Positions 1 through 5,532 of a stretch of DNA of 9,465 bases are shown here, one piece after another (the stretch's first letter is position 1; each line of letters begins with the position of its first letter). The stretch is from an uncultured Prevotella sp. GTDB lineage: Bacteria > Bacteroidota > Bacteroidia > Bacteroidales > Bacteroidaceae. The position numbers were made by a program, and so were the translations under genes. Location: contig CAKQMS010000054.1 in NCBI GenBank assembly GCA_934254985.1, forward strand, positions 1 to 9,465, given 5' to 3'. Under the pieces are notes generated by a model that saw nothing but the letters and a program-made list of their open reading frames with translations, searched no databases and was not told where the DNA came from.

Positions 1-534
1 ATTTATTCGGGTCGCGTATATGCTCACGAAACCCAGGGCTGGCTTTACGGTATCTTCGAAGCTCGCATCAAATTGCCCAAAGGTAAAGGCACATGGCCTG
101 CTTTCTGGATGATGCCTTGCAACAATGATTTCGGAGCCAATCCTTGGCCTAAATGTGGCGAGATTGATATTATGGAAGAGGTCGGTGTTAATCCTAACTA
201 TACTTCTTCGTCGCTCCATACTGAGAAGTTTAATCATGTGATGGGAACTCAGATTACCAAGGAGCGCCTGACTGCGGGTGCTGAAGACGGTTTCCACGTT
301 TATCGCCTGGAGTGGACTCCTGATTATATCAAGACCTACGTAGATGGTAAGGAACTGCTCAGTTTCAACAATGACGGTATAAATGATGTAGGTTCATGGC
401 CTTTTAATAAACCGTTCTATGTAATCCTCAACCTGGCTTGGGGCGGTGATTGGGGCGGCATGAAGGGTGTTGACGAAAGCGCCCTCCCTGTTCAGATGGA
501 AGTGGATTACGTGAGAGTATTCCAGAAAAAATAA
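1..534 (+). CDS. Glycoside hydrolase family 16, laminarinase-type glucanase (3' part)
   Basis: The gene enters from the left edge; the frame is open from base 1 and stops at TAA 532-534, giving 177 visible codons of what is usually a catalytic domain of about 230-260 residues. The GH16 active-site signature GEIDIMEEVG is encoded at 157-186. The nucleophile Glu is at 160-162 and the acid/base Glu at 175-177. The extra Met between them is the beta-bulge form typical of laminarinases and related GH16 enzymes, which hydrolyse beta-1,3 or mixed beta-1,3/1,4-glucans with retention. Further family blocks are WPAFWMMP near the start, WTPDYIKTYVDG, ILNLAWGGDWGG and the C-terminal strand MEVDYVRVFQ. 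The protein ends right after this strand, so no C-terminal binding module is present. Signal peptide and start lie outside the window. The family call is firm; the exact glucan is inferred. Confidence 0.93.
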   Translation: MYSGRVYAHETQGWLYGIFEARIKLPKGKGTWPAFWMMPCNNDFGANPWPKCGEIDIMEEVGVNPNYTSSSLHTEKFNHVMGTQITKERLTAGAEDGFHVYRLEWTPDYIKTYVDGKELLSFNNDGINDVGSWPFNKPFYVILNLAWGGDWGGMKGVDESALPVQMEVDYVRVFQKK

Positions 535-563
535 GGCTTGATTTTTTTAACTATATAAATAAT

Positions 564-618
564 AAGGTCTTAGGAGAAGTCTAACCTGCACTTACTCCTA
601 AGACCTTTTTCTTTTTAT
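564..618 (+). terminator. Strong hairpin terminator between convergent GH16 and GH5 genes
   Basis: A perfect 13-bp inverted repeat pairs AAGGTCTTAGGAG (564-576) with CTCCTAAGACCTT (595-607). It is extended by AAGT/ACTT (577-580 with 590-593) after a single bulged A at 594, leaving a 9-nt loop. A T-rich run (606-616) follows on the plus strand, so it is a classical rho-independent terminator for the GH16 gene. The stem begins 8 bases beyond the GH5 stop codon read on the minus strand, so it may serve both genes, although the minus-strand U tract is weaker. Confidence 0.9.
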
Positions 619-1922
619 TCTGTTTTCAGTCCCATCGACTGGATATATCCCGTCTGAGGAACACAGTTCTTCTGTTTCGCATTCTCAACAAATTCCATCA
701 GCAGTTTCTTGCCCTTTTCCTGGTCAGGGCGTGCCTTGCGTATTCCGTCAAAGCTGCTGCGGTCAGCCTCTGCAAACTTTACGATGATGCTGTCCCATTC
801 TGCCGGTTTCCTGATGCCCATCATGCAGAAATTTTCAATCTTCTTGTATGGCCAGAAAGTATAGCCGATATTGGCTTTCCGCATGGTCTCGCAGAAATCG
901 GCTTGCCATTTGTCGGTGTTATGACCTATCTCGCCCATATACATCGGCAACTGGGTCTTGTCGCGGAAATCGATGTAACTCTGGATGGCTTCCTTCGTAG
1001 GAGCACCGCCATATCTGTGGCAGGTATACATGATTTTATCATCAAACTTCCAATCGTTGAAAGGCTCGAAATTGCTGTTCCATTGCGATCCGCCTAAGAG
1101 GATGATATGATTCTGGTCTACCTCTCTGATAGCCTTTGTAGCACGCTTGTACACGTCTTCTAACTTCGCATTCAGCTTGGATTGTACCTCCTTGGTAAAC
1201 ATGGTGGCGATAGGCTCATTCATCAGTTCATAACCCAGTATTACTGGTTCGTTTTTATATCTTTCGGCTATGCTACGCCAGATGTTGCAGAATAGCTGCT
1301 GACTCTCTTCACTCTCGAAAAGCCAGGGATAACCATGTCCGTTATCAATATTGTCGCCAGTCTGTCCGCCAGGGCAGTCGTGCATGTCCAGAATCAGATG
1401 CAAGCCGTATTTGCGGCACCATTCTATGGTCTTGTCCATCATTCGGAATCCCTCAGTTTCATCGTTCTTGCCCATATAGTCTTCGCGTGTGAAGAGTTTG
1501 TAGTTGAAAGGCAATCGGATGGTGTTGGCACCTGTGCTTGCGATGTAGGCGATATCATCTTCTGTGATATAATTGTCTTTGAAAGCCTGCCAGAACGCTC
1601 TGGCGAAATCAGGACCTGCTAACTGACAAATCATTCCGTTGATCATCCACTCGCAGTTGGTTTTCTTGAAGTTAAACATATAGCCTTCTGGATTTAGCCA
1701 GTTACCCAAGTTGGTTCCCACGATGTAGAGTGTGCTACCATCAGGTTTGATAAGGTTCTCGCCCTTCACGATAACATAATTGCTACCCGTAGGGATGATA
1801 TTCTTTACCTCCTTTTTTACTCTCTTCTTGCCTCCTGTATTTGCACAAGATGTTTCACTGCTCATGCATAACAATAGCGACAACGATAGAATAAGATAAT
1901 TTTTCTTTTTCATGTTCATCAT
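615..1922 (-). CDS. Secreted glycoside hydrolase family 5 (cellulase-like) enzyme
   Basis: This is a complete 435-residue protein with a GH5 (TIM barrel) catalytic domain at about residues 50-420. Recognisable sites are Arg136 in TIRLP, His181 in DMHD, acid/base Glu236 in the strand-4 motif LMNEP, His302/Tyr304 in HRY, nucleophile Glu331 in MGEIG and the substrate-platform Trp357 in TFWPYK. The opening GTNLGNWL resembles the exo-beta-1,3-glucanase branch of GH5, but the subfamily cannot be assigned by eye. The N-terminus MKKKNYLILSLSLLLCMSS is a Sec signal. A Cys at 26 (ETSC) could be a relaxed lipobox, so the protein is periplasmic or a lipoprotein. Three in-frame ATGs (codons 1, 2 and 4) compete as start; codon 4 gives the cleanest signal peptide. 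Retaining endo- or exo-glucanase action on beta-glucan is inferred, partly from the neighbouring GH16 gene. Confidence 0.9.
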   Translation of the reverse strand: MMNMKKKNYLILSLSLLLCMSSETSCANTGGKKRVKKEVKNIIPTGSNYVIVKGENLIKPDGSTLYIVGTNLGNWLNPEGYMFNFKKTNCEWMINGMICQLAGPDFARAFWQAFKDNYITEDDIAYIASTGANTIRLPFNYKLFTREDYMGKNDETEGFRMMDKTIEWCRKYGLHLILDMHDCPGGQTGDNIDNGHGYPWLFESEESQQLFCNIWRSIAERYKNEPVILGYELMNEPIATMFTKEVQSKLNAKLEDVYKRATKAIREVDQNHIILLGGSQWNSNFEPFNDWKFDDKIMYTCHRYGGAPTKEAIQSYIDFRDKTQLPMYMGEIGHNTDKWQADFCETMRKANIGYTFWPYKKIENFCMMGIRKPAEWDSIIVKFAEADRSSFDGIRKARPDQEKGKKLLMEFVENAKQKNCVPQTGYIQSMGLKTE

Positions 1923-1954
1923 TATTTAGTGTATAGATGTAGTTGTCTTATTTA

Positions 1955-1985
1955 CAAATATACATACTAATCCTTGATGACACAA
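1955..1985 (-). promoter_or_regulatory. Bacteroidetes-type promoter of the GH5 gene
   Basis: Read on the minus strand, TATATTTG (1962-1955) fits the -7 consensus TAnnTTTG. A TTG (1985-1983) lies exactly 20 nt upstream, in the position of the -33 element. Initiation is expected near 1948, giving a leader of about 25 nt before the GH5 start. This is the only promoter-like site I see in the 1923-2163 gap, and the gap holds no convincing gene. Confidence 0.65.
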
Positions 1986-2099
1986 TGTATTAAAAACTAA
2001 TAGTGGACTCTGTTGCTTGGTGTTTAGTATAACAGGTTGATAATTAGGATAATAAGCCTTGCTTCTTAAGTCTGAAAAGTGGATGCTTTGGATAAGTCT

Positions 2100-2119
2100 T
2101 GCATAATACTTGTTATGCA
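2100..2119. repeat. Short perfect inverted repeat downstream of fic
   Basis: TGCATAA (2100-2106) and TTATGCA (2113-2119) form 7-bp arms around a 6-nt loop, 45 bp beyond the Fic stop codon. No U tract follows on the minus strand, so it is at most a weak terminator or RNA 3'-end stabiliser. It could also be chance in AT-rich DNA. Confidence 0.35.
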
Positions 2120-2163
2120 TTTAATGTTGCAGTCTTAATGCTGTTTGTTATTTCTGCTTTTTA

Positions 2164-3210
2164 TTATTCCTTTTTTGTGTAAGATTTATTTTTGTTGCCA
2201 CCATGAGCTACCAAGTAACCGAACTCGGTCAGCTGGCGTAGATATCGTTTGGCTGTGGTTTCAGTCAAACCCAATTGTGTGACAAGCTGCTCGGTCCTGA
2301 TTTCTTCTTTGTCGGCCATGAAAACTATAATATCGGCCAGTTTTCCTGCCAGAGTTGGTTTTATCGACCATTTATCGACCATTTCTTGTTGGATAGCAGT
2401 TTTATCGACCATTTCCTCTGATGTTGATAATAGGAATTGGTCGATATCTTGTTGCAGATGTTCACAATGTAGTTTTGCCATACAGTTGATGAATATGTCT
2501 GTATTCTCAGCTTCTCTTGTGTCAATGAGAGCTTGGATGTATTCTGCTTTATCTTCTTTAGTTATCTTTGTTGGCAATACACCATATTCCATTTGTAGAA
2601 GGTTCATAAGCAGACGGCTTGTTCTTCCATTGCCATCTGCCCATGGATGAATGGTTACAAGTTCGTAGTGTGCCCAGAAACTCAACTCATATATAGACAA
2701 TTCGTCTGTTACATCTATTTCTTTGCGACGTTTGTTAAGTTCCTCGCAAAACTCCTTCAGTTTCATTGGTACCTTCATCCAGTTCATATACGATCGTCCA
2801 CCAGCACCTGCTGTAACGTTCAGCTTACGAAGCTCTCCTTTAGATGCGTCAAAGCTACCGCCTAACGAATTGTATTCACCACCAGTACGAGCCATTACTT
2901 TTGCAGCAAGAGTAACAAGAGATTCTATGCTGATGTCCTCATGTCTCTTTATCCAAATGCGACCATAGTCGTAGGCTACTTTTAGATCGAGGTTCATCAA
3001 CTGTTCTATCATAGGCTTTCCTTTAGCCGTAATGCCTTCGTCGAAGAGTAGCTGTGCTTCCACCTCCGTCACAGTGCTTCCTTCGATGGCTGTACTGTGG
3101 GTAATGATAGAGTACAGGTAGAACTTCTCATAGTCTATCTGTTCTGTTATGCCCAACTCCTTATGGCGTTTGAGCAAACGCTGCATTATGTCTTTTATCT
3201 CTTGTTTCAT
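2164..3210 (-). CDS. Fic family protein (class II, self-inhibited) with C-terminal winged helix
   Basis: This 348-residue protein carries the canonical Fic loop HPWADGNGRTSR (residues 188-199), with catalytic His188 and phosphate-binding GNGR. Fic enzymes transfer a nucleotide moiety, usually AMP from ATP, to protein hydroxyl groups. The N-terminal stretch STAIEG (39-44) matches the inhibitory helix motif [S/T]xxxE[G/N], with Glu43 as the expected inhibitory residue. This makes it a class II Fic that carries its own brake rather than needing a separate antitoxin. The target-docking flap is the region around VTAGAGGRSYM (132-142). A winged-helix domain follows at about 287-345 (RTEQLVTQLGLTETTAKRYL), after a linker with an internal repeat. 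The start MKQEIKD is the only ATG before the Fic fold. The target is unknown; self-AMPylation or DNA-linked autoregulation is plausible. DUF6078 lies upstream on the same strand. Confidence 0.92.
   Translation of the reverse strand: MKQEIKDIMQRLLKRHKELGITEQIDYEKFYLYSIITHSTAIEGSTVTEVEAQLLFDEGITAKGKPMIEQLMNLDLKVAYDYGRIWIKRHEDISIESLVTLAAKVMARTGGEYNSLGGSFDASKGELRKLNVTAGAGGRSYMNWMKVPMKLKEFCEELNKRRKEIDVTDELSIYELSFWAHYELVTIHPWADGNGRTSRLLMNLLQMEYGVLPTKITKEDKAEYIQALIDTREAENTDIFINCMAKLHCEHLQQDIDQFLLSTSEEMVDKTAIQQEMVDKWSIKPTLAGKLADIIVFMADKEEIRTEQLVTQLGLTETTAKRYLRQLTEFGYLVAHGGNKNKSYTKKE
2360..2414 (-). repeat. Three copies of a 14-bp repeat inside fic
   Basis: TTTATCGACCATTT occurs at 2360-2373, 2371-2384 and 2401-2414; the first two overlap by 3 bp. 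On the coding strand it gives the doubled peptide EMVDK (residues 266-270 and 276-280), plus a third DNA copy read in another frame (KWSIK). It lies in the linker between the Fic fold and the winged helix. Confidence 0.8.
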
Positions 3211-3250
3211 TACTTTTTAAATTTGAAGTTATGGTTTCATACACCTTCTC

Positions 3251-3286
3251 CCAGTACCACTTTTTGTACCGCTTAGGTGGTACTGG
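3251..3286. repeat. 10-bp perfect inverted repeat in the fic leader
   Basis: CCAGTACCAC (3251-3260) and GTGGTACTGG (3277-3286) are exact reverse complements separated by 16 nt, about 40 bp upstream of the Fic start. The right arm is also the first unit of the 22-bp-period array. It could be a dyad operator or, in the transcript, a hairpin in the fic leader. Confidence 0.6.
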
Positions 3287-3365
3287 AGTTTCACCTTGAT
3301 GGTACTGGAGTATCAGCTTGCTGACACAAGAGTGATACTTATGTGGTACTGAAGGGGTATTTTTA
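3278..3365. repeat. Degenerate 22-bp-period repeat array upstream of fic
   Basis: Four consecutive 22-bp units start at 3278, 3300, 3322 and 3344. Units 1, 2 and 4 begin with the core TGGTACTG; unit 3 begins TGACACAAGAGT and shares 8 of 12 bases with the TGGTACTGGAGT of units 1-2. The period is not a multiple of three, so this is not a coding repeat. It equals about two helical turns, which places the cores on one face of the DNA. Five GTAC tetranucleotides fall within 3254-3349. The array fills most of the 164-bp gap between DUF6078 and fic, so operator sites for a regulator of fic are the natural guess. I see no good TAnnTTTG promoter on the minus strand here. Confidence 0.6.
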
Positions 3366-3374
3366 TGGCATAAA

Positions 3375-3812
3375 TTAGGCAGTCCAATTGATGTACTCTT
3401 CGTATTTATCGAAGTCCATTTTTGGGTCTGCTCCAACCTTTTCAAGCATCAGTCTTATCACCTCTTGCTCCTCGGGAGAAATAAGGATGGCGCCACGTCT
3501 GCGCTTGTAGTATTGGTTGCGTCCGAAGTGGAGAACGAGGGTTGTCATAAACTTGTCGTACTGCTCAGGATACATGTGCTTTTGGAAGTTGGTGAAGCCT
3601 TTGGCAAATACTACGGGCTTTTTATCTCTATAGTATGTGCATGCCTCGTCTTTGCTGCATTTTGTAGGATTAATCAAACGCAGAAACTCAGCATTCTGCT
3701 CCAGCATCATGGTGTAGGCAATATGGTGCAAGCACGAGACTGCCAACGGGCAGTTGCTATGCTCGCATACGGGGTAGTTACTCGGTACGGTTAGTTTGTT
3801 TTTAGTAGGCAT
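3375..3812 (-). CDS. DUF6078 family protein
   Basis: This 145-residue soluble protein has no signal peptide or membrane segment. The pattern fits my recollection of the Bacteroidales family DUF6078: an N-terminal cysteine cluster (Cys16, Cys21, Cys27 in the region CEHSNCPLAVSCLHH), LINP, a second pair Cys52 and Cys58 followed by TYYR, AKGFTNF, a basic patch YYKRRRG (101-107), an LISPEEQ helix start and an acidic aromatic tail (DFDKYEEYINW). The spaced cysteines could bind a metal, but this is not established. No function is known to me. It ends 164 bp before the Fic start on the same strand, so co-transcription is possible. The ATG at 3812 is the first in frame and immediately precedes the conserved part. 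Confidence 0.8.
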   Translation of the reverse strand: MPTKNKLTVPSNYPVCEHSNCPLAVSCLHHIAYTMMLEQNAEFLRLINPTKCSKDEACTYYRDKKPVVFAKGFTNFQKHMYPEQYDKFMTTLVLHFGRNQYYKRRRGAILISPEEQEVIRLMLEKVGADPKMDFDKYEEYINWTA

Positions 3813-3859
3813 AATATTATTTGTTTTAATATTGTTGTTGCTTTGTTTTATTCAATATG

Positions 3860-3867
3860 CAAAAATA
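3860..3867 (-). promoter_or_regulatory. Candidate -7 element for the DUF6078 gene
   Basis: On the minus strand TATTTTTG fits TAnnTTTG, about 48 bp upstream of the DUF6078 start. No TTG sits at the right -33 distance, so only the -7 half supports the call. Confidence 0.4.
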
Positions 3868-3964
3868 AGGCTTTTTATTTGAAAAAATGCCAGTCAAACA
3901 CTAAAAAACAAAACCTCAACATCGTTTTTATTCCGAATAGTTCACATTATTCAAGAGAATTGAC

Positions 3965-3972
3965 TATATTTG
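3965..3972 (+). promoter_or_regulatory. Candidate plus-strand -7 element entering the 67-bp repeat
   Basis: TATATTTG fits TAnnTTTG and overlaps the first base pairs of the tandem repeat. The expected -33 region reads TTC (3941-3943) at 21 nt. It could drive the reductase remnant or a short RNA made of the repeat. The second repeat copy has lost the TA of this element. Confidence 0.4.
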
Positions 3973-4070
3973 CATAATACATAGCTGCACTCAGCAAATT
4001 GAGAGTAAACTCTCTTTGCGCTCGTTTGCAAAGTATTTGCATAATACATAGCTGCACTCAGCAAATTGAG
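3967..4070. repeat. 67-bp tandem repeat, 1.55 copies, with nested hairpin
   Basis: A 37-bp segment at 3967-4003 (starting TATTTGCATAATACATAGC) recurs without mismatch at 4034-4070; the 30 bp between completes a 67-bp period. The first unit folds into a nested hairpin: GCAAA (3994-3998) pairs with TTTGC (4015-4019), and inside it GAGAGT (4001-4006) pairs with ACTCTC (4009-4014) around AA. The array stops at TTGAG, exactly where reductase coding sequence begins. I suspect a dispersed intergenic repeat of Prevotella-type genomes, but that is from memory and untested. Confidence 0.85.
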
Positions 4071-4629
4071 CGATTTAGGTCTTGATTATCTCGACCTCTA
4101 TCTCATTCATTGGCCAGCCAACGAGTTGCTGTTTGGCAAGGATGCAAATCAGCTGAATGTAGATACTTGGAAAGCGATGGAGCGTCTTCATGAAGAGGGC
4201 TTGATTCGCAGCATCGGTCTTTCCAACTTCATGCCGCATCATGCAGAGCCAGTAATGGCGAAAGCAAACATCTGTCCGATGCTTGACCAGATAGAGTATC
4301 ATCCAGGATTCACCCAGAAGGAGTGTGTGGAGTTCTGCCAGAAGAACGACATTCTTGTGGAAGCATGGAGCCCATTGGGAAGAGGCAATGTCTTGGACAA
4401 TCCTCTCTTGAAGTCGATAGCTTCTAACAATGGCAAGAGCGTGGCTCAGGTAGTTATTCGCTGGGTGATTCAGACAGGCGTGCTGCCGCTGGTAAAGTCG
4501 GTTACTCTAAGCCGAATCAAGGAAAACTTCGATGTCTTCGACTTTGAACTCTCTCAGCAGGAAATGCTCGAAACAGCATCGCTGAAGGCTGACAGAATAG
4601 GTGCAGACCCAGACACATGCGATTTCTAA
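4066..4629 (+). pseudogene. Aldo/keto reductase, 5'-truncated remnant
   Basis: The 187 codons match the C-terminal two thirds of an aldo/keto reductase, a family of NADPH-dependent carbonyl reductases of about 275-280 residues. Visible blocks are DLYLIHWP (catalytic-tetrad His15 of this fragment), SIGLSNF, QIEYHP (75-80), EAWSPLGRG (99-107) and the NADPH-binding PLVKSVTLSRIKEN (141-154). About 90 N-terminal residues are missing, including the tetrad Asp, Tyr and Lys. Upstream, the frame runs into the 67-bp repeat and reaches a stop at 4042-4044 with no ATG; only a TTG (4066), inside the repeat, could initiate. The remaining frame is intact, which suggests a recent loss. Such reductases often accompany CMD-cupin genes like the one at 5533-6351, so it may be a relic of that cluster. 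Confidence 0.88.
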
Positions 4630-4638
4630 AATAGCAAA

Positions 4639-4677
4639 ACCGACTGATTTTAGGCAATAAGCTTGAAGTCGGTCTTT
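4639..4677 (+). terminator. Possible weak terminator after the reductase remnant
   Basis: ACCGACT (4639-4645) pairs with AGTCGGT (4667-4673), a 7-bp stem with a long 21-nt loop followed by CTTT. It begins 10 bp after the reductase stop. The stem is short and the T run poor, so termination is uncertain. Confidence 0.4.
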
Positions 4678-4722
4678 AACCTTATTTATCTGGTTGAGGG
4701 TTGTTGATGGACATCTTGAATA

Positions 4723-4772
4723 ACCGGAAATCCTTAATGACCTTAATGACCGTGACCTTAATGACCGGAAAT
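4723..4772. repeat. Short CCTTAATGA repeat cluster flanked by ACCGGAAAT
   Basis: CCTTAATGA occurs at 4732-4740, 4741-4749 and 4756-4764, with a shortened CCGTGA at 4750-4755. The block is bounded by identical ACCGGAAAT at 4723-4731 and 4764-4772. It lies in the 210-bp gap between two converging genes (4630-4839), where I see no other gene. Confidence 0.8.
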
Positions 4773-4839
4773 TGCTTCTAAACATAATAACATGAGCCAC
4801 CTATCCAAACGTAATATGTAGAAGTATCTTGTGTCATAA

Positions 4840-5520
4840 TTATTTTATCTTCAATGTCCGCAGATATTCCTTCTGCTTGGGCGTGATTCTGTAGCTCTCG
4901 ATGGCCTTCTGGATGGTCTTGTTGTGCGTCCAGGGAGCAAGGCGGCGTTGCTCGATGTAGGGAATCGTTGCGTCCCATTGCTTGGCAAGGGCGGTGGCGA
5001 AGAACCAGGCTACCATCATCTTTACGTAATACTCTTCGCTCCTTACTGATGCAGGAATTTCAAGATATTCTGCCTTGAAGTCTTTATCCAGGTAATGAGA
5101 CATAAGTGTCTCTATTCCAAAACGACAAGTATAGACGTGTGATGATTTACTCCAAGTCTTGATCTTCGCCAGTAACTCCTCCTTGTGTTTGGCAAACACC
5201 TTCGGCGACATGATGTCGCAAACCGCCCAGTTGTTCACGAATGGCAGGAATTTATCTGTAAGACGAACGCATTCCTCGTAGTCCTTTACCTCGGAAATGA
5301 TGAGACCATGAAGCATGTTCTCATCGTAGTATTCGTGAGGAAGCTGATGAAGGAATTCCTCGCATTCCTCCGCCTTTGTAAATTCTTTTGCGAACTTGCG
5401 GAGCACAGGCACGCGAATGCCTATGAAACTCTCCATAGGCACTCCCGGTGTCAGTTTTGCCTGGAAAGCAGCATACTGCTTATCCTGCATGGCGAACAGC
5501 CTTTCTTGAAGTGATGTCAT
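4840..5520 (-). CDS. DNA alkylation repair protein, AlkD-like HEAT-repeat family
   Basis: This 226-residue helical protein of the DNA alkylation repair family (PF08713 type) has the length of AlkD. Such proteins excise alkylated bases such as 3-methyladenine and 7-methylguanine in the cytoplasm, or bind damaged DNA without excision. Landmarks are the opening GIRVPVLRKFAKE (34-46), NNWAVCD (96-102) with Trp98 and Asp102 spaced as in the AlkD active site, Arg133 in the CRFGIE helix and Trp172 in MMVAWFFATALAK. The C-terminus RITPKQKEYLRTLK is typical. The start is ATG at 5518-5520; a Met at codon 11 is less likely because the first residues belong to the first helix. It lies 12 nt downstream of the CMD-cupin gene on the same strand, so it is probably the last gene of an AraC-led operon. 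Activity is inferred from the family. Confidence 0.88.
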   Translation of the reverse strand: MTSLQERLFAMQDKQYAAFQAKLTPGVPMESFIGIRVPVLRKFAKEFTKAEECEEFLHQLPHEYYDENMLHGLIISEVKDYEECVRLTDKFLPFVNNWAVCDIMSPKVFAKHKEELLAKIKTWSKSSHVYTCRFGIETLMSHYLDKDFKAEYLEIPASVRSEEYYVKMMVAWFFATALAKQWDATIPYIEQRRLAPWTHNKTIQKAIESYRITPKQKEYLRTLKIK

Positions 5521-5532
5521 AAAATCTTATTG

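Noticed and set aside
1926..2120. 64-codon minus-strand frame in the gap downstream of fic
   Set aside because: Its product matches no family I recognise, and the frame contains the promoter of the GH5 gene; more likely an open frame by chance.
3217..3224. TAAATTTG on the plus strand near the fic start, matching TAnnTTTG
   Set aside because: It would point antisense away from fic toward no plus-strand gene, and AT-rich DNA gives such matches by chance.
3161..3445. 94-codon minus-strand frame overlapping the ends of fic and DUF6078
   Set aside because: It overlaps two well-supported genes in another frame, and the middle is made of the 22-bp DNA repeat, whose period is not a multiple of three.
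3813..4070. Insertion sequence or CRISPR array as explanation of the direct repeats
   Set aside because: No transposase is present, there are no matching terminal inverted repeats around a gene, and there are only 1.55 copies with a constant 67-bp period and no series of unique spacers.
4778..4837. 19-codon frame starting 2 nt after the AlkD-like stop
   Set aside because: Too short to judge, no ribosome binding site, no recognisable peptide; probably chance read-on of the AlkD transcript tail.
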